Of a stretch of 64,000 bases of DNA, positions 27,015 through 34,591 are shown piece by piece (the first letter of the stretch is position 1; each line of letters starts with the position of its first letter). The position numbers and the translations under genes were made by a program. The stretch is from Acetobacterium sp. (GTDB lineage Bacteria; Bacillota; Clostridia; Eubacteriales; Eubacteriaceae), in the NCBI RefSeq assembly GCF_030652775.1, contig NZ_JAUSPS010000049.1, forward strand, positions 1 through 64,000. Reading direction: 5' to 3'. The notes under the pieces were generated by a model. It was not told where the DNA came from, ran no database searches, and saw only the letters and a list, made by a program, of their open reading frames with translations.

Positions 27015-28502
27015 CTAATAATTCCAATTCATTGATCGTTTAATAGCTTCCTGCCATCCAGCATAGGCTTTGCTTCTTTTTTCTGCCGCTATTTCCGGGA
27101 TGAAGCTGGCTTCAATGGTGAGCGCTGCATCAAAATCGGCTTCTTTCCATAGACCGACGTAGAGTCCGGCCATTTCAGCAGCACCTAAACTGGTTGCTTC
27201 CACTGAGAACGGTCGATCTACCTGAACATCCATCATATCGGCCATCATTTGCGCCAGCAAGTTATTTTTCGAGGCCCCACCGTCAATCCGGATGGTTTTC
27301 ATTTTAATACCGGCTTCATTAGCCACAACGTCCATAATATCTTTAAGTCTAAAGGCGATACCTTCCAATGTGGCTCTGACCAGATGGGCTTTTTTCGTCC
27401 CACGAGTGATTCCAAAAATAGTGCCTCGGGCATAAGGATCATGATAAGGGGCGCTCAATCCAGTCAGTGCCGGAACAAAGTATACCCCGTTCGTATCTTC
27501 AACTGAGCGAGCCAGATCTTCGGTTTCGCTGGACTCGGCAATCACTTCCAACCCGTCTCTTAACCATTGCACGGCGGAACCGGTAACAGATTCATAACCT
27601 TCTAGAGCATATGTCATCACATCTCCGAGTTTCCAGGCAATGACCGTGTTAAGACCCTGGTCGGAAACCACACATTCTGTGCCAACGTTGATATCTAAAA
27701 ATGAACCGGTACCATTGGTGATTTTTCCGGTCCCTGCAGTACGGCATCCCTGGGCAAATAATGCGGCATGCTGATCGGCAATAACACCGGTAATCGGAAT
27801 TTCCGCACCCAGAATATCTTTTTGTGAAACCCCATAGTCCCCTGAATCTGTGATAATTTCCGGAAATATTTTTCGATCGATTCCCAGATAAGTTAAGAAT
27901 TCGTCATACCATTCTCCGGTTCTTAAATCTAGGCTCCCCATAACCGAAGCATTAGAATAACTGACGGCATGTTTTTTTCCACCCGTTAACTTCCAAATGA
28001 GCCAGGTATCGATGGTGCCAAAAAGAGCTTCTCCGGCTTCAATTTTTTCTTTGATCATGGGAACATTGTTAATATACCAATTCAGCATCATTGACGAATA
28101 TACCGGTCCTAAAGTCCAGCCGGTCGTCTTTCGCACTTTTTCGCCCCAGTCTCCAGCATTGAGTTCCTGACAGAATGCTGCGGTTCTCGTATCCTGCCAA
28201 ACGATTGCATTATGTAAGGGTTCTCCGGTTTCCTTGTCCCACACCAGACAGGTAGCCCGCTGATTGGTAATCCCGATACAGGCAATTTCTTCAGGCGAAA
28301 TCATGGCCTCGCCAATGGCTTTTTTACACATTGCCACACTTTTTTCATAAATTTCCATTGCGTCATGCTCAACCTTGTCTTCGCTTGGGGTGTACTGTGT
28401 GAATTCCTCATAACTCTGAGCAACAATTTGCAATTTTTCATTGAAAATCAAAGCTCGGGTGCCGGTGGTTCCTTCATCAATAACGAGTACATACTTTTTC
28501 AT
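27015..28502 (-). CDS. glpK: FGGY-family carbohydrate kinase, glycerol kinase-like
   Basis: A 495-residue ATP-dependent sugar/polyol kinase. The phosphate-1 loop is VIDEGTTGTRALIF (about 6-19); ITNQRATCLVWDKETG, AIVWQDTRT, DQHAALFAQG, ITNGTGSFLDIN and the FGGY-type GGASKNNLLAQMMAD all agree with glycerol kinase. Glycerol is the best guess, but motifs differ slightly (DEGTTGTR for DQGTTSSR) and the surrounding DhaK genes leave another polyol possible. I start at the ATG with AAAGGAG upstream; the track upstream has none. No glpF or glpD neighbour is present. A DeoR/GlpR-type regulator lies 600 nt upstream. Confidence 0.82.
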   Translation of the reverse strand: MKKYVLVIDEGTTGTRALIFNEKLQIVAQSYEEFTQYTPSEDKVEHDAMEIYEKSVAMCKKAIGEAMISPEEIACIGITNQRATCLVWDKETGEPLHNAIVWQDTRTAAFCQELNAGDWGEKVRKTTGWTLGPVYSSMMLNWYINNVPMIKEKIEAGEALFGTIDTWLIWKLTGGKKHAVSYSNASVMGSLDLRTGEWYDEFLTYLGIDRKIFPEIITDSGDYGVSQKDILGAEIPITGVIADQHAALFAQGCRTAGTGKITNGTGSFLDINVGTECVVSDQGLNTVIAWKLGDVMTYALEGYESVTGSAVQWLRDGLEVIAESSETEDLARSVEDTNGVYFVPALTGLSAPYHDPYARGTIFGITRGTKKAHLVRATLEGIAFRLKDIMDVVANEAGIKMKTIRIDGGASKNNLLAQMMADMMDVQVDRPFSVEATSLGAAEMAGLYVGLWKEADFDAALTIEASFIPEIAAEKRSKAYAGWQEAIKRSMNWNY

Positions 28503-28746
28503 TTCTTTCTCCTTTGAAATCATTTGGTTTGAGCGATTGCAAATATGCTTTTGCTTTGGTAGTGTTTACTCGGAACGTTATCAAAACAATATAAACCGAA
28601 TTCTTCAACTTTTGCAATGCCTCGATTTAACTGGTTTAAAAAATCAACACCATTCCATCAGTAATATACTTTCTCATAATGTCATACCCCAAAACTAATC
28701 CGAGGTATCATTCGTAATATAAATTATTTTACTATCTTTATTCGTC

Positions 28747-28775
28747 AATATATCATGATTATTAAACGTTGTCAA
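28747..28775 (-). promoter_or_regulatory. Sigma-A promoter for glpK, long leader
   Basis: Minus strand TTGACA, 17 nt, TATATT, giving a 240-nt leader. A second candidate (TTGCAA, 18 nt, TATATT; 28588-28617) would give about 80 nt. I see no cobalamin or other known riboswitch consensus in the leader. Confidence 0.6.
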
Positions 28776-29040
28776 TAATTTCGCATTTACTTTATAGTGT
28801 TTTTATATCGACTTTGTATGCACTTTATATCTTCATGTCGATTTTTTCATGCTATTTAAACAAGCCTTTCATTGTCTATCTTGTTTTTTTTTGCGATTTT
28901 GCCAATTTCTTTTTCAACCATCATATGCAGGCCACGATTCTAAAAAAACTGCTGGTTACTTTTGACACCCTAATCCCTTGTTCCTTACGAAAAATCATTG
29001 TAAATCATATAGTTAATTTTTAACCTGGATTTAAGTCAAA
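28776..29040. other. AT-rich intergenic stretch without a supported gene
   Basis: This part of the 610-nt gap between glpK and the DeoR gene is strongly AT-rich with repeated TTTATAT words. Short frames exist, including an 84-codon one on the plus strand, but none has a ribosome binding site or plausible composition. Confidence 0.6.
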
Positions 29041-29071
29041 ATAAAAAAACGCATCGTTTGTATCGATGCGT
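29041..29071 (-). terminator. Intrinsic terminator of the DeoR regulator gene
   Basis: ACGCATCG pairs with CGATGCGT around a 7-nt loop; the minus strand continues with seven T and a further T-rich stretch. Confidence 0.88.
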
Positions 29072-29112
29072 CTCTAATACTATTCAAAAGGCCATGTTTG
29101 AATTGATTGTGT

Positions 29113-29880
29113 CTATATTATTTCTATATTATTACTTTTGCAATATTCCTGATATATTTCGGGAGTCTTATCATCCAGTACAAAACCATCAAAAACATTC
29201 AAATCGACCATTTTTGTCAGAGAGACCTTCTCAAATTTCGAGTAATCAGCCATCAGGTAACACTTCCGACTGATTTCATAAATTGTCTGATTGATTTCAA
29301 TTTCTTCAAAAGCACCATGAGTAATTCCTTTATCGATGGATACCGCCATAACCCCCATAAAAGCTTTGTCTATATTAAAACTTTTCAAAAATTCATTGGC
29401 TTCCTTCCCGTAAAATGCACCTGAAAAACTTCGCAGCTTTCCGCCCGGCATATAAACAGTGATCCCTGAAATAGTGGAAGCTTTTAATGCCACCGTGAGA
29501 GAGAGCGTAATTAAATTGAGATCCTTAATATCTTCAAGATAGTCAAGTACCAGTTCGACGGTGCTGCCAGCATTTAAAGCGATGGTATCACCATTTTCAA
29601 TAAGTCTTGCCGCTTTTTCTGCAATTAACCGCTTCTCTTCGATATTCTGAGTTCGCTTTTTAAAGATATCCATTTCTGACGTCGTCTGATAGTTTATTTT
29701 TTCTTTTCTGAAAGCTCCGCCATAGGACAAGGTAATCCCATATTCCTCAGCAAGATATTTTAAATCCCGTCGGATAGTTGCCTCGCCTACACCATATTTT
29801 TGAGAAAGACTAGCAACTTTTACCGAGCCTTTATTCATAACTGTATTAAGTATTTCTTTTCTTCGATCTATATGTAACAT
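29113..29880 (-). CDS. DeoR/GlpR family transcriptional regulator
   Basis: A 255-residue regulator. The N-terminal winged helix-turn-helix (about 6-60) has RRKEILNTVMNKGSVKV and GVGEATIRRDLKYL, the DeoR signature. The C-terminal phosphosugar-sensing domain (about 75-250) has GDTIALNAGSTVEL, where the family binds a sugar phosphate. Members sense intermediates such as glycerol 3-phosphate or fructose 1-phosphate. Its position between the glycerol-type kinase and the dhaL-lsrF operon suggests it controls one of them. GGAGAAACACAG precedes the ATG. Confidence 0.9.
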   Translation of the reverse strand: MLHIDRRKEILNTVMNKGSVKVASLSQKYGVGEATIRRDLKYLAEEYGITLSYGGAFRKEKINYQTTSEMDIFKKRTQNIEEKRLIAEKAARLIENGDTIALNAGSTVELVLDYLEDIKDLNLITLSLTVALKASTISGITVYMPGGKLRSFSGAFYGKEANEFLKSFNIDKAFMGVMAVSIDKGITHGAFEEIEINQTIYEISRKCYLMADYSKFEKVSLTKMVDLNVFDGFVLDDKTPEIYQEYCKSNNIEII

Positions 29881-30070
29881 CTGTGTTTCTCCTTATAAGA
29901 ATCCCTTCTGCATTTCAACCTAACAAGATTTCTACTGTTATCAAGGACACATTACTCTTGATTTGTCAGAACAAATTTTTAAAATTAATCTTTGCTCTAA
30001 ATTGTACCTACAAACCCACATTATAGCAAGCATAACATCATGAAAACAGCTTTAGAGCTAGGTATCAATT

Positions 30071-30988
30071 TCACTCATTTTGGTTTAGTACTTCCTTTGC
30101 TGTTTGTTCGGTAATCACCAGATGCTTGATATAACCGGTTCGCAGACAGCTGATGACCGCACTGGTATTGGATTCCGGGGGAACAATCCCGATGACATGT
30201 TTGATTCGGGTCAACAGCTTTAGGGGTATCTGGATGGCATAATCGTCATCCCCTTCAATCCGCTCGCCCTGAAGATTAAAAAAATAAGACAGCAGACTCC
30301 CGACTGCTTTTTCCTGTGTGAGTTTCTTGCCAAACCGCAGCGCCGTCCCATGATCCGGAACCAGCGGAAAACTGCCCAGGGTAATTATGGCAGTGTCAGT
30401 TTTCCGCCATCGCTCCAGAATTTCTTGATAATTATTGGTATTCATGAACAGTTCCTGATCCTGCTCGGTGGTGGGAAAAGCCGGACTAATCAGATATTCC
30501 GCCTGAAGCCCCGTTTTATGGGACAGTTCGGTAGCCAACTCATTCGGGTGATAACCCCGATGGGGAACGGTGGCTGTTCCAATCAGGGGGCAGACAATAC
30601 CATGAGCTGTTGCGCCGCTATTTGTCCGGGGCAGGGCTTCAATCATTTTGTTGATATTATATCCCCATCCCAGAGCCAGGACCTTGGTTTTCTCAAGAAA
30701 ATCCACTACGATCCCAGCCGCCTCCTGATGAAGGTCTTCTGCCGCCGCCACTACATGGCAGGTTTTCAGATTAAAACAGCGACAAAGGTTCTGACTCAAT
30801 CCCATGTTGGAGTGCTGATACGAGAGGATATCGATTTTTACAATCCCTTCTTTCCTGGCTTTGTTTAATAAATTACTCACCAACGGTCTGGAGATATCCA
30901 TTATCCTGGCAATTTCTGCCTGGGTCTTATTCTCTTCATAATATAATTTTGAAATTTGGATGAGTCGCAATAACTCTTTCTCTTTCAT
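30071..30988 (-). CDS. SorC-family sugar-binding transcriptional regulator (copy 2)
   Basis: A 305-residue LsrR/SorC-type regulator, paralogous to the one at 20914-21846 over its full length. The helix-turn-helix is YYEENKTQAEIARIMDISRPLVSNLLNKAR and the effector domain has LGWGYNINKMIEALP, GYHPNELATELS and TLGSFPLVPDHGTALRFG. ATG at 30988 with AGGAGTG upstream is preferred to the longer frame. It is divergent from dhaL-VOC-dhaK-lsrF, whose promoter region it shares, and so is the obvious candidate regulator of that operon. LsrR, from the same family, responds to phosphorylated autoinducer-2. Confidence 0.92.
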   Translation of the reverse strand: MKEKELLRLIQISKLYYEENKTQAEIARIMDISRPLVSNLLNKARKEGIVKIDILSYQHSNMGLSQNLCRCFNLKTCHVVAAAEDLHQEAAGIVVDFLEKTKVLALGWGYNINKMIEALPRTNSGATAHGIVCPLIGTATVPHRGYHPNELATELSHKTGLQAEYLISPAFPTTEQDQELFMNTNNYQEILERWRKTDTAIITLGSFPLVPDHGTALRFGKKLTQEKAVGSLLSYFFNLQGERIEGDDDYAIQIPLKLLTRIKHVIGIVPPESNTSAVISCLRTGYIKHLVITEQTAKEVLNQNE

Positions 30989-31023
30989 TTGTTCACTCCT
31001 ATTTCTTAACCTGTCAGTGTTTC

Positions 31024-31070
31024 TATTGTCTAATATATAACAATATCTATCATATGTCAATATATTGTCA
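31024..31070. promoter_or_regulatory. AT-rich inverted repeats, candidate SorC operators
   Basis: Two palindromes lie next to each other: TATTGT-N10-ACAATA (31024-31045) and TGTCAATATATTGTCA (31055-31070, core CAATATATTG). The first covers the -10 and the second the -35 of the SorC copy 2 promoter, which fits autorepression. Binding is inferred from position only. Confidence 0.45.
31032..31060 (-). promoter_or_regulatory. Sigma-A promoter for SorC regulator copy 2
   Basis: Minus strand TTGACA, 17 nt, TATATT, 44 nt before the start codon. Confidence 0.65.
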
Positions 31071-31127
31071 AATAACTGATTATTATTAAATATTATCTTG
31101 TTCTGATGTAACATATGCTAATTATGT

Positions 31128-31156
31128 TTGACTTCCCCATTGACACTTGCTATACT
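31128..31156 (+). promoter_or_regulatory. Sigma-A promoter for the dhaL-VOC-dhaK-lsrF operon
   Basis: Plus strand TTGACT, 17 nt, TATACT, 36 nt before the dhaL start. Confidence 0.7.
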
Positions 31157-31192
31157 AATTAAAAAGATGCAAACGATTATGGGGGTGCAATA

Positions 31193-31819
31193 ATGCCGAT
31201 AAAACCATTGAAAATCAAAAGCCTGTTCCTTGCTGCCGCCCGGGAAATTGCCGATCATGTTGATATTCTGACTGATCTGGATTGTGCGCTGGGTGATGGA
31301 GATCATGGCACCACTATGAAGAAGCTGACAAAAGTAATGACTGCTGAAATCGAAACCTGGAATGACACCACCAACCTGAAAGCGGGGTTGAAATCGCTCA
31401 ATGATGCTCTGGAAGATGTCAGCGGCGGTTCCGCTGGCCCCTTATTTGGCGCTTTTATTTATGGCATGGCGGAAGCAGCCGATCCCGATGCCCCATCCAC
31501 CGATGCCTTTATTAAAAGTATCCTGCTTGGTGCCTATGACGAATTTTTTGCCACTTCCAAAGCTGTTGTTGGTGATAAATCAATGATGGATGCCATCTTC
31601 CCTGCCACTGAGGTGATCCGCAGCTCAACCGATGATATGAAAACAACCCTCGAAAATGCTGCTCAAGCGGCCCGGACCGGATCTGACAATACCGCCGGGA
31701 TGCTGGCAAAATTTGGACGGGCCCGTTATATCGGAGATCGATGTTTAGGTCATAAGGATCCCGGTTCAGTTACCTTCGCCTATTTTTACGAAGGACTGGC
31801 CAAAGGATATTTAGCATAA
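31193..31819 (+). CDS. dhaL: Dihydroxyacetone kinase DhaL (nucleotide-binding) subunit
   Basis: A 208-residue, all-helical subunit that carries ADP/ATP and two Mg ions. DLDCALGDGDHGTTM gives D30, D35 and D37, the same numbering as the metal ligands of E. coli DhaL; SGGSAGPLFGAF (about 78-89) and the MMDAIFPA segment bind the nucleotide. In PTS-type systems DhaM rephosphorylates the bound ADP; no dhaM or PTS gene is in the window, so the donor is uncertain. It is the first gene of the operon, ATG after GGGGGTG. Partner DhaK is two genes downstream, interrupted by a VOC gene, which is unusual. Confidence 0.92.
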   Translation: MPIKPLKIKSLFLAAAREIADHVDILTDLDCALGDGDHGTTMKKLTKVMTAEIETWNDTTNLKAGLKSLNDALEDVSGGSAGPLFGAFIYGMAEAADPDAPSTDAFIKSILLGAYDEFFATSKAVVGDKSMMDAIFPATEVIRSSTDDMKTTLENAAQAARTGSDNTAGMLAKFGRARYIGDRCLGHKDPGSVTFAYFYEGLAKGYLA

Positions 31820-31845
31820 ATTTCATAATCTGAAGGGAGAAAAAA

Positions 31846-32166
31846 ATGTACGAAATCATGCACGTTGGTGTTCCCGTTACGGAACCGGTATTGGAAGAGT
31901 TTTACGCTGAGGGATTAAAGGTTTATATCTCGGGACCGGACAATAACCCGCTCAAATTTGAGTATCTGAGATTTGAAGAAGGCACCCCATTTCATCCGGA
32001 TGTGGTTAATTTTACCCACGTTGCCTATAAGGTTCCCAATATTGATGCCTTTATCAAGGATCACCAGGCGATCGTTTTGAACGAACGAATGACGGTTGAT
32101 GAACATCTGGACATTGCCTTTGTCAAAGTCGATGGCACGGTGATTGAACTAATGGAAATGAAATAA
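31846..32166 (+). CDS. Small VOC-fold (glyoxalase/epimerase-like) protein
   Basis: A 106-residue protein that looks like a single vicinal-oxygen-chelate unit of two beta-alpha-beta-beta-beta modules. Candidate metal ligands are H6 in IMHVGVPV, H58 in FTHVAYKV and E101 in VIELME, the positions used by glyoxalase I, methylmalonyl-CoA epimerase and related isomerases. It starts 26 nt after dhaL with AGGGAG before the ATG, and lies between the two kinase subunits. I infer an isomerase or epimerase acting on the phosphorylated or free ketose. It could also be a metal-binding lyase; no experimental relative is known to me. Confidence 0.75.
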   Translation: MYEIMHVGVPVTEPVLEEFYAEGLKVYISGPDNNPLKFEYLRFEEGTPFHPDVVNFTHVAYKVPNIDAFIKDHQAIVLNERMTVDEHLDIAFVKVDGTVIELMEMK

Positions 32167-32214
32167 CGACTCCATTTAAACTATCCACAATAATAATTTA
32201 AGGGGGAAAATACA

Positions 32215-33213
32215 ATGACAATGAAAAAGTTTATTAACAATCCTGATAACATTACGGCTGAATTATTAGAAGGTCTGGCTCTGGCAAACCCCAAAATTCT
32301 TGAGGTGACTGACCACAATCTAATCATCAACAAGGGTCTGGCAACTGCCGATCGGGTCACCATTGTCACCATCGGCGGAGCTGGTCACGAGCCGGCTCTG
32401 GAAGGCTTTGTCGGCGAAGGGATGATCGACATTTCGGTGGTTGGGGATATTTTTGCCGCACCGGGTTACAAGGCTGTGGTGGAAGCTCTGAAACTGGCCG
32501 ATAAAGGCAAAGGTGTGCTTTTTGTGGTGCTGAACCATGCTGGCGATATGTTAGCTGGTGACCGAACCATGAAAGAAGTTGAAAAATTGGGACTAAACGT
32601 CATCAAGGTGGTCACCCAGGAAGATATTGCCAATGCGCCCCGCTCCGACGCTGCCAACCGACGTGGTCTGGTAGGCTGTGTACCCCTGTATAAGATCTGT
32701 GGTGCCGCTGCCGCCCAGGGCAAGTCTTTGGTAGAGGTCGCCGCCATTGCCCAGGATTTTGCGGACAATATGGCCACCATTGCGGTGGCTTGCAAAACTG
32801 CCACCCATCCTCAGAATGGGGCATCCTTTGCTGATCTCGGCGAAGATGAAATGGAAGTAGGCATGGGTCAGCATGGCGAAGGCGGTGGCGGACGCCAGAA
32901 AATGGCCACTGCCGACGAAACCGCAGTAATCATGGCCGAGGCTCTGGTCAAAGACCTGGATCTTAAATCTGGCGAAAATGTTATGGTCATCGTTAACGGA
33001 ACCGGTGCCACCACGATTATGGAAATGCTGCTGGTCTTCCGTCGGGTTCATAAATATCTCAGTGAAAAGGGTATTAAAATTGTCGCCAATTGGGTTGAAG
33101 AGGTTCTGACGGTTCAGGAACAGGCTGGCTTCCAGCTGTTCTTTGCCCGGATGACTCCGGAAAACCTGGCTTATTGGGAAACCCCCGCCAAAACCCCTTA
33201 TTTGAGTCGATAG
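32215..33213 (+). CDS. dhaK: Dihydroxyacetone kinase DhaK subunit family protein (copy 2)
   Basis: A 332-residue ketose-binding kinase subunit, about three quarters identical to copy 1 by eye and of equal length. The same three residues are kept: H58 in GGAGHEPALEG, D111 in VLNHAGDMLAG and H220 in GMGQHGEGGG, the last being the His that forms a hemiaminal with the ketone in DhaK. AAGGGGG precedes the ATG. It is followed after 2 nt by lsrF, so kinase and thiolase are translationally coupled, which suggests the kinase product feeds the thiolase. Confidence 0.92.
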   Translation: MTMKKFINNPDNITAELLEGLALANPKILEVTDHNLIINKGLATADRVTIVTIGGAGHEPALEGFVGEGMIDISVVGDIFAAPGYKAVVEALKLADKGKGVLFVVLNHAGDMLAGDRTMKEVEKLGLNVIKVVTQEDIANAPRSDAANRRGLVGCVPLYKICGAAAAQGKSLVEVAAIAQDFADNMATIAVACKTATHPQNGASFADLGEDEMEVGMGQHGEGGGGRQKMATADETAVIMAEALVKDLDLKSGENVMVIVNGTGATTIMEMLLVFRRVHKYLSEKGIKIVANWVEEVLTVQEQAGFQLFFARMTPENLAYWETPAKTPYLSR

Positions 33214-33215
33214 TT

Positions 33216-34094
33216 ATGGCAGATCAGGATTCAATCAAAAAAGCCAAAGACTTCGGATTTGACCAGCCCATGAAAAAACGGAATTTTCATGTCAAAGGGA
33301 TGGACGATGTGGATTGGGGAATGAAAACCCGGCTGTCAAAAATATTTAATCCTAACAGCGGTCACACTGTGATGCTGGCCTTTGATCACGGTTATATCAT
33401 GGGGCCTACCCAGGGATTGGAGCGGATGGATCTTGCTATTCCACCGCTTCAGGACTATGCGGATGTCCTGATGGCTACCCGTGGTGCCCTGCGAACCTGT
33501 ATCCGGCCAGATCACGGCAAGGCCATTGCGCTGCGCTGCTCGGCCGGAAGTTCGGTCTTAAAAGAGGATATGAGCAAGGAAATCATTGGCGTCAACGTCG
33601 AAGACGCTATCCGGATGAATGCCACCTGTATGGCGATTCAGGCCTTTATTGGATCTGAAAACGAATGCCAGAGCATTGAAAATATTATCAAAACCGTCGA
33701 TGCCGGTAACCGCTACGGCATCCCCACTCTAGGCGTTGTCGCAGTGGGCAAGGATATGGAACGAACCACCAAATATTTTTCTCTGGCCACCCGGATGCTG
33801 GCTGAATTCGGGGTGCAGATTGTCAAAGTTTATTATTGCGATAACTTTGAAGAGGTCACTGCGGCCTGTCCGGTACCCATTGTCATCGCCGGCGGCAAAA
33901 AGGTTCCCGAACAGGAAGCTCTGGAAATCACCTATCAGGCCATTCAAAAAGGCGCTGCCGGAGTAGATATGGGTCGAAACGTCTTCCAGGCCGACAATCC
34001 CGCTGCGATGATTCAGAGCATCCGCAAGGTTGTTCATGATGGCTTCACCGGCACCGAAGCCTTTGAATTTTACACCGATCTTTCTTCTCGTTGA
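33216..34094 (+). CDS. lsrF: LsrF-type thiolase (3-hydroxy-5-phosphonooxypentane-2,4-dione thiolase family)
   Basis: A 292-residue class I aldolase-fold enzyme that matches E. coli LsrF over nearly its whole length, including MADxDxIKxxKDFxxDQP, DWGMKTRLSKIFNP, MLAFDHGYIMGPTxGLER and CPVPIVIAGGKK. The Schiff-base lysine candidate is K204 in IVKVYY, with K228/K229 in GGKK. LsrF cleaves the isomerised AI-2 phosphate with CoA to dihydroxyacetone phosphate and acetyl-CoA. Start is the ATG two bases after the dhaK stop; upstream frame is inside dhaK. Last gene of the operon. Whether the substrate is AI-2 or another phosphoketose is open. Confidence 0.88.
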   Translation: MADQDSIKKAKDFGFDQPMKKRNFHVKGMDDVDWGMKTRLSKIFNPNSGHTVMLAFDHGYIMGPTQGLERMDLAIPPLQDYADVLMATRGALRTCIRPDHGKAIALRCSAGSSVLKEDMSKEIIGVNVEDAIRMNATCMAIQAFIGSENECQSIENIIKTVDAGNRYGIPTLGVVAVGKDMERTTKYFSLATRMLAEFGVQIVKVYYCDNFEEVTAACPVPIVIAGGKKVPEQEALEITYQAIQKGAAGVDMGRNVFQADNPAAMIQSIRKVVHDGFTGTEAFEFYTDLSSR

Positions 34095-34100
34095 TCCATA

Positions 34101-34141
34101 AAAAAACTGTTATCGATGGTTTTCCGTCGATAACAGTTTTT
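34101..34141. terminator. Bidirectional terminator after lsrF
   Basis: AAAAACTGTTATCGA pairs with TCGATAACAGTTTTT; T-rich on both sides. It separates the convergent lsrF and M15-like genes. Confidence 0.9.
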
Positions 34142-34156
34142 ATCTTTTTTATTTTT

Positions 34157-34588
34157 CTAGTCATTCCATTGGCAGTGAACCACATCGTCCCGATAATCTC
34201 GAATCACCAATAATCCGACTATTTCTGCTGCCGCTGCCAATTCATCGATGCTGATGGTCTCGCAACGAATATCTGCGGCCCGTCCCAGCAGATGAAAGGA
34301 GTGTTTTGATCCATCTACTTCGACATTACGCTTTTCACAGCGCACCCCGGAGATGATCTGCACCGTTTTTTTTAATTGTTTTTCCAACCCATCAATTTTT
34401 TCAACCAGCGTCGGATTCAACGATACGGAAAATCCATCGCAATATCTGCCCTGGCAATCACAGCGGTAGCATTTCCGATTAACAGACTTTTTCGGGCTAA
34501 CCTGATCCTGTTCTTTTAGTAAATAAAACAAATCTTCGCTATTGAGCTTCTGATGAACCCGTGGACCTTTGGGGATCGTCTTCTCCAT
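34157..34588 (-). CDS. M15-type peptidase-like protein with N-terminal cysteine cluster
   Basis: A 143-residue protein. The C-terminal half (about 60-143) follows the zinc D-Ala-D-Ala carboxypeptidase (M15_3) pattern: SGVRCEKRN, then SKHSFHLLGRAADI with the His and Asp ligands, then a late VHCQW supplying the last His. Before it, residues about 39-50 hold CYRCDCQGRYC, a tight cluster of four cysteines not usual for the family and possibly a metal site. No signal peptide is visible, which is odd for a wall hydrolase. It starts 3 nt after lepA, so is co-transcribed. Activity unproven. Confidence 0.75.
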   Translation of the reverse strand: MEKTIPKGPRVHQKLNSEDLFYLLKEQDQVSPKKSVNRKCYRCDCQGRYCDGFSVSLNPTLVEKIDGLEKQLKKTVQIISGVRCEKRNVEVDGSKHSFHLLGRAADIRCETISIDELAAAAEIVGLLVIRDYRDDVVHCQWND

Positions 34589-34591
34589 TGT

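Noticed and set aside
27015..28502. Autoinducer-2 kinase LsrK, also an FGGY protein
   Set aside because: The motifs agree with glycerol kinase throughout and differ from LsrK; it is also outside the lsrF operon.
28503..28775. Cobalamin riboswitch near the corrinoid and kinase genes
   Set aside because: No B12-box-like sequence could be found in this leader or in the 26818-27014 gap.
28769..29023. 84-codon frame on the plus strand
   Set aside because: Very AT-rich, many Phe/Ile codons, no ribosome binding site, and it ends just before the terminator of a gene on the other strand.
31118..31306. 62-codon minus-strand frame over the dhaL start
   Set aside because: It covers the dhaL promoter and the start of a well-supported gene; no ribosome binding site.
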